A stretch of 64,000 bases of DNA from UBA4742 sp963734965 (GTDB taxonomy: Bacteria; Actinomycetota; Acidimicrobiia; Acidimicrobiales; Acidimicrobilacustridaceae), in contig CAVTJK010000002.1 of NCBI GenBank assembly GCA_963734965.1, forward strand, positions 1 through 64,000. The letters run 5' to 3'. The notes under the pieces are model-generated. The model ran no database searches. It worked only from the letters and a program-made list of their open reading frames with translations, and had not been told where the DNA came from. Both the position numbers and the translations under genes were made by a program. Shown here one piece after another: positions 19,048-28,401 of this stretch (the stretch's first letter is position 1; each line of letters opens with the position of its first letter).

Positions 19048-19896
19048 ATGACGATCAAGAGCGTGGGCATCGTGGGTTCGGGGATCATGGGAGCGGGGAT
19101 CGCCGAGGTGGCGGCCAAGACCGGCCACCAGGTCGTGCTCCGGTCGCGCCAGCAGGCCAGCGCCGATGCCATGGTGGCGTCGCTCGAGAAGGCCCTGGCC
19201 AAGCAGGTCGAGCGGGGCAAGCTCAGCGACGAGGACCGATCGGGCACGCTGGCCCGGGTCACGGCCACGTCCAAGCTCCACGATCTGGCCGACTGCGACC
19301 TCGTGATCGAGTCGGTGGTCGAGGACCTCTCGGTCAAGAAGGAGCTGTTCCGGGAGCTCAACGACATCTGCAAGGACGACACCATCCTCGCCACCAACAC
19401 CTCGACCCTCGCCGTCGTCGAGATGGCCATGGACACGACGAGGGCCGACAAGGTGTGCGGCGTCCACTTCTTCAACCCGGCGCCGATGATGAGCCTGGTC
19501 GAGATCGTGCGACCGATCACCGCCAGCGACGAGACCATCGCCGAGGTCCGCTCCTTCGCCGAGGCCTGCGGCAAGAGCCCCGTCGAGGTCAAGGACCGGG
19601 CCGGGTTCATCGTCAACGCCCTGCTCTTCCCGTACCTGAACAACGCGGTGCGGATGCTCGAGAACGGCACCGCCACCCGCGACGACATCGACACGGCCAT
19701 GAAGGGCGGCTGCAACTTCCCGATGGGCCCGCTCGCGCTGCTCGACCTGGTCGGGTTGGACACGTCGCTTGCCATCCTCGACGCCCTCTACGACGAGTTC
19801 CGCGACCCGAACTACGCCGCCATGCCGTTGCTGCGGCGGATGGTCACGGCCGGACAGCTCGGCCGCAAGTCCGGCGCCGGCTTCTTCGACTACTGA
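19048..19896 (+). CDS. fadB2: 3-hydroxybutyryl-CoA dehydrogenase
   Basis: NAD(P)-dependent oxidation of 3-hydroxybutyryl-CoA, or reduction of acetoacetyl-CoA in the ethylmalonyl-CoA pathway. 282 residues, intact. The Rossmann motif is VGIVGSGIMGAGIAEVA. Catalytic residues lie in ATNTSTLAVVEMA (Ser) and GVHFFNPAPMMSLVEIV (His, with Asn nearby in FIVNALLFPYLNNAV). The C-terminal dimer domain carries MGPLALLDLVGLDTSLAI and the terminal RKSGAGFFDY. The reaction fits between the thiolase at 42996-44177 and the Ccr/Ecm enzymes also in this window. Confidence 0.92.
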   Translation: MTIKSVGIVGSGIMGAGIAEVAAKTGHQVVLRSRQQASADAMVASLEKALAKQVERGKLSDEDRSGTLARVTATSKLHDLADCDLVIESVVEDLSVKKELFRELNDICKDDTILATNTSTLAVVEMAMDTTRADKVCGVHFFNPAPMMSLVEIVRPITASDETIAEVRSFAEACGKSPVEVKDRAGFIVNALLFPYLNNAVRMLENGTATRDDIDTAMKGGCNFPMGPLALLDLVGLDTSLAILDALYDEFRDPNYAAMPLLRRMVTAGQLGRKSGAGFFDY

Positions 19897-20014
19897 CTTG
19901 GCCCTCCGGTCGGACAAGCCTCCCTCCGGGCGCTCCGCCATCCGGCTCTCACGATGCGAGCGGCCTCGACTACTGACTTGGCCCTCCGGTCGGCAAGCCT
20001 CCCTCCGGGCGCTC
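19886..20014 (+). repeat. 50-bp direct repeat spanning the end of the dehydrogenase gene
   Basis: Bases 19886-19935 recur at 19966-20014 with one base missing, a period of 80. The repeat starts in the last codons (TCGACTAC then TGA), so the second copy holds a non-coding duplicate of the 3' end. No symmetric hairpin with a T-run is evident, so it is not an obvious terminator. Confidence 0.85.
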
Positions 20015-20064
20015 ACGCTTCGGGTGCAGGTGTGGCCGCTCGAACGGTCGTGTAGAACGCCTCC

Positions 20065-20730
20065 ATGCCGGTCGAGCCCTCACCGACGCCGTGGAGCTTC
20101 CCGCCGGCCCGCCACGCCGACGCCGTCGGCGTGGTCGGGATCGGGGCCGACCTCGAGCCGGGGACCCTGCTCGCCGCCTACCGCGGCGGGATCTTCCCGA
20201 TGCCGGTCGGTGAGGGTCCTCAGATGGCGTGGTGGTCGCCCGACCCACGGGGCATCCTCCCCCTCGAGGGCCTGCGGGTGCCCCGATCGCTGCGCCAGTC
20301 GTGCCGCCGCTACGAGATCAGGCTCGACACCGCGTTCGACGAGGTGATCGGGGCCTGCGCCGCGCCCGACCGCGACGGCGGCTGGATCAGCCGCGACATC
20401 CTGACCGCCTACACCAGGCTGCACGAGCTGGGATGGGCCCACAGCGTCGAGACCTGGGACGACGAGGGTCGGCTGGTCGGAGGGCTCTACGGCGTGGCCA
20501 TCGGGGGGTTGTTCGCGGGCGAGTCGATGTTCCACCGGGCGCGCGATGCTTCGAAGGTGGCGCTGGTCGCGCTGGTCGAGCGCATGCGCGGCCGGGGGGC
20601 GACCCTGCTCGACGTGCAGTGGACGACTCCCCACCTCGTCTCGCTCGGGGCCATCGACATCCGCCGCAAGCGCTACGTGGCCATGCTCAGCGAGGCGGTC
20701 GCTCGCGACGTCGTGCTGTTCGACGGCTGA
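20065..20730 (+). CDS. aat: Leucyl/phenylalanyl-tRNA-protein transferase
   Basis: Transfers Leu or Phe from aminoacyl-tRNA to N-terminal Lys/Arg of proteins, marking them for ClpAP/ClpS degradation (N-degron pathway). 221 residues, intact. Signatures: LLAAYRGGIFPMPVGEG, MAWWSPDPRGILPLEGLRVP, FDEVIGACAA, GWISRDILTAYTRLHELGWA, GGLFAGESMFHRARDASKVA and TLLDVQWTTPHLVSLGAIDI. TAGAAC lies 6 nt upstream of the ATG, consistent with a leaderless mRNA. Confidence 0.95.
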   Translation: MPVEPSPTPWSFPPARHADAVGVVGIGADLEPGTLLAAYRGGIFPMPVGEGPQMAWWSPDPRGILPLEGLRVPRSLRQSCRRYEIRLDTAFDEVIGACAAPDRDGGWISRDILTAYTRLHELGWAHSVETWDDEGRLVGGLYGVAIGGLFAGESMFHRARDASKVALVALVERMRGRGATLLDVQWTTPHLVSLGAIDIRRKRYVAMLSEAVARDVVLFDG

Positions 20731-20750
20731 CCGGCGGCGTGGCGCTCGCG

Positions 20751-21581
20751 TCACCGCCTCGTGAGCGTGACCTCGGCCCCGACGCTCACCCGACCGCCGG
20801 CGCTGACGCCGCAGTAGATGCCCAGGTGGTTGTTGTGTTCGGCGGTCATCGCTCGGAACAGCTCGATGTCGCGCGCCAACGCCGGCCGGTCCCCCAACGA
20901 CGGTTGGGCGCGCAAGGGCATGGCACAGCGCACCGCCGCCATGTCGACGTGCAGGGCGGCGCCTCCGTCGCCCAGCAGGAGGTCGCCTCCGACCCAGCCG
21001 TCCTCGACGAAGCCGGTCCCCGGCGTGTCGAGGAACACGTTCGGACGGAACCGCCGGATGTCCCACTCGCCGTCGGTGTAGGCCTCGGCCATGGCGGCCA
21101 GGCTCGAAGCGGTGAGGGCATGGATCGGTGCCAGATCGAGGAAGCTGTCGTCCATCGCCGGCCAGCTCACCTTCTCGGCCTCGTCGTTCGGAGGGTCGAA
21201 GGTCATCTCGTAGCTGAGTGATGACGGCCCCACCTCGGTCAGCTCGACCTCGCGATCCAACCAGTCCGACAGGACCGACGACACCCCGGGATCGTCGGCC
21301 GAGTGCTCCTTGCCGTCGGGCAGGGTCACGATCACCGTGTGACCATCGGTGCGGGCCATGGCGTCGAAGAGCGCCGGGACCGACTTGGCGCTCAGGAGGT
21401 GGCCGCCGGCCACATCGATCAGGCCGTAGCGGCGGTCGCCGCCCAGGCCGGCGCCGGTCAGCTCGGCCGAGTCGAGCGACTCGCCCTGCAGGGACTTCAC
21501 CGGGAACCGCCACAGCTGCCCGACTCGCCCGACCACCAGATCGTGGCGGGTGTCGGTATCGGCGTCGGTCTCGGCCACCAT
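20751..21581 (-). CDS. MOSC domain-containing protein
   Basis: 277 residues with an N-terminal MOSC-N beta barrel (VGRVGQLWRFPVKSLQGESL, GLGGDRRYGLIDVAGGHLLS) and a C-terminal MOSC domain (FRPNVFLDTPGTGFVEDGWV, VRCAMPLRAQPSLGDRPALA). In related MOSC proteins a conserved Cys handles sulfur or binds molybdenum cofactor. The Cys in VRCAMP occupies the expected place. ATG at 21581 has GGAGG just upstream. Transcribed divergently from the mutase gene 97 bp away. The substrate is unknown. Confidence 0.8.
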   Translation of the reverse strand: MVAETDADTDTRHDLVVGRVGQLWRFPVKSLQGESLDSAELTGAGLGGDRRYGLIDVAGGHLLSAKSVPALFDAMARTDGHTVIVTLPDGKEHSADDPGVSSVLSDWLDREVELTEVGPSSLSYEMTFDPPNDEAEKVSWPAMDDSFLDLAPIHALTASSLAAMAEAYTDGEWDIRRFRPNVFLDTPGTGFVEDGWVGGDLLLGDGGAALHVDMAAVRCAMPLRAQPSLGDRPALARDIELFRAMTAEHNNHLGIYCGVSAGGRVSVGAEVTLTRR

Positions 21582-21678
21582 GCCTCCGGCGGGTCTCGCA
21601 GCCCTGGGATCTCGTCCATCGTGACAGACCCCCCGTCCAGAATGACAACCGCCGGGCCGGGATGGGACCATTCCTGTC

Positions 21679-23652
21679 ATGCCAACCGCACCGGAGGGGA
21701 CCGAGCCCAGGCGCGATCAGCCCTGGCTGATGCGCACCTACTCGGGGCATTCGACGGCCGCGGCGTCGAACGAGCTGTACCGGACCAACCTGGCCAAGGG
21801 CCAGACCGGCCTGTCGATCGCCTTCGACCTCCCGACCCAGACGGGGTATGACCCCGACGACCCCCATGCCTACGGCGAGGTCGGCAAGGTCGGCGTGCCC
21901 GTCGCCCACCTCGGACACATGAGCCAGTTGCTCGACGGGATCCCGCAAGGCGAGATGAACACGTCGATGACCATCAACGCGCCGGCGGCGTGGATGCTCG
22001 GCCTCTATGTGGCCAACGCCGAGAACGAGGGGGTCGAAGCCAGTCGCCTGCGGGGCACGACCCAGAACGACATCGTCAAGGAGTACCTGAGCCGAGGCAC
22101 CTACATCTTCCCGCCGTTGCCCAGCCGCCGGTTGATCGTCGACATGATCGCGTTCTGCGCCGAGTGGATCCCGAAGTGGAACCCGATGAACGTGTGCAGC
22201 TACCACCTGCAAGAAGCAGGCGCCACACCCGTGCAGGAGCTGGCCTTCAGCCTGGCCACCGCCGTGGACGTGCTCGACGCGGTCCGCGAGTCAGGCCAGG
22301 TCCCCGCGGACCGGTTCCCGGCCGTCGTCGCCTCCATCTCGTTCTTCGTCAACGCCGGGATCCGATTCGTCGAGGAGACCTGCAAGATGCGGGCCTTCAC
22401 CGAGTTGTGGGATCGCCTGACCCTCGAGCGCTACGGCGTCACCGACCCCAAGGCCCGCCGCTTCCGCTACGGCGTCCAGGTGAACTCGCTCGGACTGACC
22501 GAGGCCCAGCCCGAGAACAACGTGCAACGGATCGTGCTCGAGGCGCTGGGCGTGACCCTGTCCAAGCGCGCCCGGGCCCGCTCGCTCCAGCTGCCGGCGT
22601 GGAACGAGGCTCTCGGCCTGCCCCGTCCGTGGGACCAGCAGTGGTCGCTGCGCATCCAGCAGGTGCTGGCGTATGAGACCGATCTGCTCGAGTACGAGGA
22701 CATCCTCGACGGCAGCCACGTGATCGAGGCCCGAACCGCGGCGCTCATCGAAGAGGCCCAGGCGACCCTCGACGAGGTCCTGGCCCTGGGCGGGGCGTTC
22801 GCCGCCATCGACGAGCTCAAGGGTCGCCTCGTCGCCTCGAACACCGAGCGCACGCGGCGGATCGAGACCGGCGAGCAGATCGTCGTCGGGGTCAACGAGT
22901 TCACCGAGTCGACGCCCTCGCCGCTCGGCACCGTCGAGAACATCCTGAAGGTCGATCCGGCCGTCCAGGAAGAGCTGGTGGCCGACGTCCAGGCCTGGCG
23001 CTCGAACCGCGACAACGACGCCGTCAAGCGCTCGCTGGATCAGCTGCGGCGGGTGGCCGAGAGCGACGCCAACATCATGGCCGCCACCATCGACCTGGCC
23101 CATGCCGGAGGCACGACCGGCGAGTGGGCCGGCCTGCTCCGCGAGATCTTCGGCGAGTACCGCGCCCCGACGGGGGTGGCGGCCGCCGCCGGGATCGGCG
23201 CCCTGCCCAACGCCCTGCGGGCCACCGCCGAGCGGGTGCGGGCCCTGCCGGGCGGCCCGCCCCGGTTCCTGGTCGCCAAGCCGGGCCTCGACGGTCACTC
23301 GAACGGGGCCGAGCAGATCGCGGTGGCCGCACGCGACGCGGGCATGGAGGTCATCTATCAGGGCATCCGCCTCACGCCCGAGCAGATCGCGGCCGTCGCC
23401 CGGGACGAAGACGTCGATGTCATCGGGTTGTCGGTGCTCTCGGGGAGCCACCTGGCGTTGGTCCCGGACGTGATGCGCCTGGTTCGCGAGGCCGGTTCCA
23501 CCGCCCCGGTGATCGTCGGTGGGATCATCCCCAGCGATGACGAACGCGAGCTGCTCGCCTTGGGCGTCGCCGCCGTCTACACGCCCAAGGACTTCGACAT
23601 CGGCCGCATCATGGCCGAGATCGTCGACCTGGTCGAGGACTATCGTCACTGA
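21679..23652 (+). CDS. ecm: Ethylmalonyl-CoA mutase (coenzyme B12-dependent)
   Basis: Converts ethylmalonyl-CoA to methylsuccinyl-CoA in the ethylmalonyl-CoA pathway. 657 residues, intact. The TIM-barrel part has the Ecm-type opening WLMRTYSGHSTAAASNELYR, LSIAFDLPTQTGYDPDDPHA, MNTSMTINAPAAWMLGLYVA, GTTQNDIVKEYLSRGTYIFP, NVCSYHLQEAGATPVQELAF and RYGVQVNSLGLTEAQPENNV. The C-terminal cobalamin domain has KPGLDGHSNGAEQIAV (DxHxxG), GLSVLSGSHLALVPD and VIVGGIIPSDDE. Its single-chain form and residue pattern match Ecm better than methylmalonyl-CoA mutase. crotonyl-CoA carboxylase/reductase and an epimerase at 39.5-41.4 kb support the call. Confidence 0.9.
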   Translation: MPTAPEGTEPRRDQPWLMRTYSGHSTAAASNELYRTNLAKGQTGLSIAFDLPTQTGYDPDDPHAYGEVGKVGVPVAHLGHMSQLLDGIPQGEMNTSMTINAPAAWMLGLYVANAENEGVEASRLRGTTQNDIVKEYLSRGTYIFPPLPSRRLIVDMIAFCAEWIPKWNPMNVCSYHLQEAGATPVQELAFSLATAVDVLDAVRESGQVPADRFPAVVASISFFVNAGIRFVEETCKMRAFTELWDRLTLERYGVTDPKARRFRYGVQVNSLGLTEAQPENNVQRIVLEALGVTLSKRARARSLQLPAWNEALGLPRPWDQQWSLRIQQVLAYETDLLEYEDILDGSHVIEARTAALIEEAQATLDEVLALGGAFAAIDELKGRLVASNTERTRRIETGEQIVVGVNEFTESTPSPLGTVENILKVDPAVQEELVADVQAWRSNRDNDAVKRSLDQLRRVAESDANIMAATIDLAHAGGTTGEWAGLLREIFGEYRAPTGVAAAAGIGALPNALRATAERVRALPGGPPRFLVAKPGLDGHSNGAEQIAVAARDAGMEVIYQGIRLTPEQIAAVARDEDVDVIGLSVLSGSHLALVPDVMRLVREAGSTAPVIVGGIIPSDDERELLALGVAAVYTPKDFDIGRIMAEIVDLVEDYRH

Positions 23653-23760
23653 GCGTCACGAGCGCATCACTGTGCGGACAGGGGGTCCAGAGATGGGTTG
23701 GCGGCTGGGATTCGGGCGGTACGGGGCTTGAATCAGCCCTGGCCGCGCCGATGGAGACAC

Positions 23761-24531
23761 GTGGACCGCCGGGCAGTCATTGGCCTAGTCGTCGTGCTCC
23801 TCGGCGTGACGCTGGGGGCCCTCGCCGCGCTCTCGCACATCGTCGCCCTGGCCGTCATCGCCGGTGCGACCGTGCTGGTCGGCGTCGTGGCCCTCTTTCA
23901 TCTCATCAGGCACCTGCGCCGAGCGACCGCGCTCGTGGACGAGCTCGAGGACAAGGTCGACGAGCTCGAGGAGCAGGTCGAGAAGGAGACCGAGGCCCGC
24001 AGCGAGCTCGAGTCGAAACTGGCCAGCCGCATCCAGCTGACCGCCGTCCGACGCAACTCCAGCGGCGACGCCCTCACCGACGGGGCCACGGGCCTGTTCA
24101 GCGAGGGCTACTTCACCGTGGCCCTCGACGCCCGCATCGCCGCCGCCCGGCGCCAGCTCGAGCCGGTCGCCGTCGTGCTCATGGAGGTCATCGAGGGCCT
24201 CGACTCGGGCCTCCCCCGCCCGGCCAACCCCAAGACCGTCGCCGAGTGCATCACCACCACGATCCGCGAGGCCGACACGGCCTGCCGGCTGCTCGACGGG
24301 GGCTACGCCCTGCTGCTCGAGGACACCGCCGAGAACGGCGCCATCTGGACCGTGGAGCGCATCCGGCGCCGGATCACGAGCCAGTCACCCGGGCTCACGA
24401 TGTGGGCCGGGGTCGCCTGCTACCCGGCGCACGGGTTCACGACCGATGAGATCCTCGATCGCGCCGACAACGCTCTGGACATGGCGCGCGAGTGGCGGCA
24501 GGACCGCATCGAAGTCGCCAGCAGTGACTGA
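23761..24531 (+). CDS. Membrane-anchored degenerate GGDEF protein
   Basis: GTG at 23761 follows GGAG by a few bases and starts VDRRAVIGLVVVLLGVTLGA with two membrane segments. A coiled coil (LVDELEDKVDELEEQVEKET) leads to a GGDEF-fold domain (DGATGLFSEGYFTVALDARI). At the signature position the sequence is LDGGY instead of GGDEF, but RxxD (READ) is kept exactly five residues before it, the spacing of the c-di-GMP inhibitory site. It is therefore probably a non-catalytic c-di-GMP sensor. The gene overlaps the next one, a full GGDEF protein, by 8 bp. Confidence 0.75.
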   Translation: MDRRAVIGLVVVLLGVTLGALAALSHIVALAVIAGATVLVGVVALFHLIRHLRRATALVDELEDKVDELEEQVEKETEARSELESKLASRIQLTAVRRNSSGDALTDGATGLFSEGYFTVALDARIAAARRQLEPVAVVLMEVIEGLDSGLPRPANPKTVAECITTTIREADTACRLLDGGYALLLEDTAENGAIWTVERIRRRITSQSPGLTMWAGVACYPAHGFTTDEILDRADNALDMAREWRQDRIEVASSD

Positions 24532-26132
24532 GGAGCCCCTTCGGGGGCCCGACCGTGATCACCGGTTCTTCTTGGCCCTCGTCGCCGCCGCGCTGGCCGT
24601 CGGGGTCACGGCGGTCACCCTCGAGCTGACCTCACCGCACCACCTCGGCCAACATCTCGAACGTCCTCGAGATCATCGCTCCGCTCATCGCCACCGTCGC
24701 GGCCGTGCGCGCCGCCCGCTGGGCTGACGGCCGGGGCTGGCGCATCGGCTGGCTCATGATCGCCGCGTCGTGCCTCTCGTGGGCGGTCGGCCAGGTCATC
24801 TGGACGTGGTTCGAGACCATCCGCCACGAGCCCACGCCCTTCCCGTCGGCCGCCGACTGCTTCTTCCTGCTGGCCATCCCGTTGGCCGTAGGGGGCCTGC
24901 TGGCCATGCCGTCGGCCATCAACGACCGCCGGGACCGCGCCCGGGTCGCACTCGACGGCATGATCGTCGCGACCGCGCTCCTCCTCGTCAGCTGGGTGCT
25001 CGTGCTCGGGCCGATCCTGCACTCCGGTCACCAGACGTGGCTCGAACGGGCGATCAGCCTGGCCTATCCCGCCGGCGACGTGATGATCCTGACGATGGCC
25101 ATCGTCGCCTGCACGCGCAGCGACCGCGCCGGGCGGGCCGCCATCGGCCTGACCGGACTCGGCTTCGCCGCCTTCGCGCTGGCCGACAGCTTGTTCGTCT
25201 ACACGACGCTGCGAACCGACACCGTCTCGAACTTCTCGAACACCGCGTGGATCGCGGGCTACCTGCTCGTGGCGCTCGGGGCGCTGCGCGCGACCTACTT
25301 CCCGCCGGCGCGGACCAGCTCGCTGGCCAGCCGCGATCATCCCGGCGCGGCCATGATCCTGCTGCCGTACATCCCGGTCGGCCTGGTGATCGCCCTGGCC
25401 GTCGGCGAGGCCATCGCCAACGATCCGATCGTCGTGGGTGACGCCGAGTTCCTGATCGGCACGCTGCTGATCATCCTCATGCTCGTCCGCCAGGGGTTCG
25501 TGATCCGCGAGAACTCGCGACTCACCCGCTCGCTGGCCGGCTCGAACGAGCGGCTGCAGTACCAGCTCCTGCACGACAACCTCACGGGCCTGCCCAACCG
25601 ACCGCTCTTCGGCGACCGCCTGCGAGTCGCGCTCACGAAGATGGACCGGCTCGACACGCTCATCGCCGTGATGTTCATCGACCTGGACCTGTTCAAGCAG
25701 GCCAACGACACGCACGGGCACGAGGCCGGCGACGAGGTCCTCATCACCGTCGCCCGGCGGCTCGTGACGACGCTCCGCGCCGGCGACACCGTCGCCCGCT
25801 TCGGCGGCGACGAGTTCATGGTCCTGTGCGAGGGTGTGGCCGACGTGGACGAGGCCGCGGTGCTCGCCGGTCGGTTGGCCGAAGCCATCACCGAACCGGT
25901 TCCAGTGGGCGAGGTCGACCTGCAGGTCCAGGCCAGCATCGGGCTCGTCGTCAGCGCCGATCGTCAGGCCCGACCCGGCGATCTCATCCGCGAGGCCGAC
26001 CGGGCCATGTACCGGGCCAAGCGCAAGGGTCGGGCGCGGGTCGAGCTGGTCGACAACACACGGCCGGACCGCTCGACGCGTCCGGACCCGCGGGTGCTCG
26101 ATCCCGCGCCCTCCAGCCCGACCAGCGCCTGA
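24524..26132 (+). CDS. Membrane diguanylate cyclase (GGDEF), one frameshift
   Basis: Synthesises c-di-GMP from two GTP. GTG at 24524 overlaps the upstream gene. The first membrane segment DHRFFLALVAAALAVGVTAV joins the rest after an indel near 24650. About eight further membrane helices follow (GWLMIAASCLSWAVGQVIWT, MILLPYIPVGLVIALAVGEA). A short helix LAGSNERLQYQLLHDNLTGL leads to the cyclase with DNLTGLPNRPLF, FIDLDLFKQANDTHGHEAGD and VARFGGDEFMVLCEG. RxxD (RAGD) sits five residues before GGDEF, so product inhibition is expected. The tail is short and disordered. Confidence 0.88.
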
Positions 26133-26515
26133 CACCGCAGGCGGCGCCGACACCGCGGGCGGGCTGTCGGGAAGTCACGGGCAACTCCCAGCCGAACCAA
26201 AGGGCGCTCCCAGCGACGGCGCCGAACATGGGACCGATGTCGTCCACCACCTCGGGCCCCGCCGACCTGGCGTGCCCCGGAAGGGACCGTGCCCATGACC
26301 GCTCCCCTGCACCCCAGCTCCTCGAACGGCCGAGCCGACGACTCGCGTGCCGCCGGCGTCACGGGTGAGACCTCAACCTCCTCGCGCCGTGAGGGCCCGG
26401 CTCTGACCGTCCGGTCGACGCCGGCCCGGCGTTCCCGACGTCGTCGGGGATATGGACCCCCGCCCGGGCGGCCGACCCTGCTCGATGCCCACGCTCGAAC
26501 ACCGGGATCAGGAGA
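26133..26515. other. Intergenic stretch with no recognisable gene
   Basis: Between the convergent diguanylate cyclase and metallophosphoesterase genes. The short frames here have arbitrary, Arg- and Ser-rich translations and no family resemblance. No clear terminator hairpin with a T-run, tRNA or repeat was found. Confidence 0.5.
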
Positions 26516-27512
26516 TCAGATCTCGATGGGGAAGCAGCGGTCGGCCAGGCCACCGAAGGCGTAGTCGAAGTAGGCGCCGGCGAACATGTCGCGGGTGAGC
26601 TCGGACCAGGCCAGCGCGTCGGGAGTCGAGATCCGACGGTGGATCTGCAGGATGCCGCCTTCGAACACGCGGTACTCGGCCCAGCTGCCCGGGAAGTCCT
26701 TCACACACGCCACCTCGACCCACGGCACGCCGTCAGTCGCCGCGAAGTGGCGAACGCGGTTGCGATGGGTGTGACCTGCGAAGTACCCGCGGATCGACGG
26801 CCGGCGGGCGACGACGGCGATGAGGGCCTCGCTGTCGTCGGGATGGATGCCGAAGTAGTCACCGGGACGGTGGCGCGAGGCCGGATCCCACGCGTGATGG
26901 TGGCCGAAGACCAAGACCGGGACATCGCTGCCGGCCGCCAGGTCGTCGAGCCAATCGAGGGTGGCCGCGTCGACCTGTCCTGAGGCCATGCCCGGGATGG
27001 CGGTGTCGATCACGGCCAGCGTGACACCGGCCAGCGTCGACCGCGAAGGGCGCGTCCGAGGCGAACGTGGCGCCGTGATAGGCGTCGTGGTTGCCGCGGA
27101 CGTGGTGGAGCCGCTCGCCGAACACGTCGTAGGCCCGGCGGAAGTCCTCGTACTCCTCGACCGTGCCCTCGGCGGTGAGGTCGCCCTTGACGACGACGGC
27201 CGCCGGATCGACGGCCATCATCTCGGCGATGGCGCCACGGTTCATGGTCTCGGGATAGGGCTCGGCCCCGTCGGCCACACGGAACGTCGGCCCCATCTCG
27301 AGACCCTCGATGATCCCGCACTCGACCTCACCGAAGTGGACGTCGTTCACGGTCGAGAAGCGGCACAGCTCCGACCCCGGAGGCCGGGGCAGCGTCCGGA
27401 AGGACAGGCCGTCGAGCTCGTAGTCGTGGTCGGGCTCGAGCCCGTCGTAGCGACGCACGTCGACGCCGTCGTGCACCACCGCTTCGTCGTCGGCGACCGT
27501 CGTCAGCTCCAC
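26516..27512 (-). CDS. Calcineurin-like metallophosphoesterase (one frameshift)
   Basis: Binuclear metal phosphoesterase of about 330 residues. GTG at 27512 starts VELTTVADDEAVVHDGVDVR, with CAGAAT 6 nt upstream. Metal-binding motifs appear in order: CRFSTVNDVHFGE (DxH), AAVVVKGDLTAEG (GD), LHHVRGNHDAYHG (GNHD), then after an indel near 27020 VLVFGHHHAWDP and IRGYFAGHTHRNR (GHxH). The C-terminus PGSWAEYRVFEGGILQIHRR suggests a beta-sandwich end. Phosphodiesterase on an unknown substrate, probably cytoplasmic as no signal peptide is seen. Confidence 0.85.
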
Positions 27513-27577
27513 CTGGCCATTCTGTCGTGCCCGCCGCCATGTCGTGCCGTCGCCATGTCGGGTCCGGTGAGAACAGG

Positions 27578-28213
27578 TCAGGGAAAGACGCTGAAGCCCC
27601 GCGGCAGCGGGACCCGGCCGGTCAGGGCTCGGAGCAGGACCGACGGCGATGGTTGCGACGCCAGTGCACCCAGCACGGCGATGGCGACCTTGGCCGCCGC
27701 CGGCGGAGGCTCGAAGTCGTCGAGGCCGACCGCGTCGGCCAGATCGAGGGTGTGCACGGACAGCTCGACGATGCGCGTGGCCAGGTAGTCGCCGAGGGAG
27801 ATGGTGCCGCCCCGGCTCACGCACACCGACCCGATCGGCGCCGCCTCGATCGTGGCGAAGGTGGTCGCGGCCCTCGCCTCGATCATCCCGACAGGATCAC
27901 GGGCGAGCGCCTGGCCTTCGTTGCGGCCCCGATCGGCGATGGCGGCGTTGACCGCGGCGTCGGGCATGGCCCGACGGAAGTAGTCCGACGCCGAGTCGAC
28001 ATCGATGTCGCCCCGAGGCTCGAGGTAGTCGACGACGGTCGTGTAGGCCCGGCTGGCATGGGCGGCCAGCTCGAGCACCGACCACTCGCCCAGACCGGGA
28101 GCCGCCCACTGGTCCGAGTCGATGCCGCGCAGCACCGTCAGGAACGAGTCACTCGCGTCGCGGAAGGCCGGGAGCGTCTCGTCGACGGTGAAGTTGGGAT
28201 CAGCTCCGGGCAT
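27578..28213 (-). CDS. Mycothiol-dependent-type maleylpyruvate isomerase / DinB-like protein
   Basis: ATG at 28213 overlaps the accE stop (TGATG), which fixes the start. About 211 residues, a four-helix-bundle fold: FRDASDSFLTVLRGIDSDQW and GLGEWSVLELAAHASRAYTT (N-terminal helix with a metal-ligand His), then YLATRIVELSVHTLDLADAV with the later His motif. This is the pattern of the TIGR03083/maleylpyruvate isomerase N-terminal family, in which mycothiol-dependent enzymes and regulators occur. The substrate is unknown; coupling to carboxylase genes may be only positional. Confidence 0.7.
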   Translation of the reverse strand: MPGADPNFTVDETLPAFRDASDSFLTVLRGIDSDQWAAPGLGEWSVLELAAHASRAYTTVVDYLEPRGDIDVDSASDYFRRAMPDAAVNAAIADRGRNEGQALARDPVGMIEARAATTFATIEAAPIGSVCVSRGGTISLGDYLATRIVELSVHTLDLADAVGLDDFEPPPAAAKVAIAVLGALASQPSPSVLLRALTGRVPLPRGFSVFP

Positions 28214-28401
28214 CAGGGGCGATCGCGCCGGGTCGGGATGGGACGCGTCCACCAGCGACCCGAGAAGCGCCAGCGCGACGGCTCGTCGTCGCGAACCGCG
28301 ACCACCGGCCGTGGCCAGGCCAGCTCGATGGCGGCGACGATGGCGGCCATCTCGTCGGGGCCAGGATCGGGCCGCACGGCATCGACCTCGACGTTGCTCA
28401 A
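28213..28401 (-). CDS. accE: Acyl-CoA carboxylase epsilon subunit
   Basis: A 62-residue protein beginning at TTG, whose first bases overlap the beta-subunit stop (TTGA). It shows the family pattern VRPDPGPDEMAAIVAAIELA, then SRWRFSGRWWTRP. Actinobacterial epsilon subunits stabilise the alpha-beta carboxylase complex for acetyl- or propionyl-CoA. Immediate overlap with both neighbours makes this an operon with the beta subunit. Confidence 0.8.
   Translation of the reverse strand: MSNVEVDAVRPDPGPDEMAAIVAAIELAWPRPVVAVRDDEPSRWRFSGRWWTRPIPTRRDRP

Noticed and set aside
26289..26564. Short plus-strand frame in the gap after the diguanylate cyclase
   Set aside because: Arg/Ser/Pro-rich translation without ribosome site or family resemblance, overlapping the end of the metallophosphoesterase gene.
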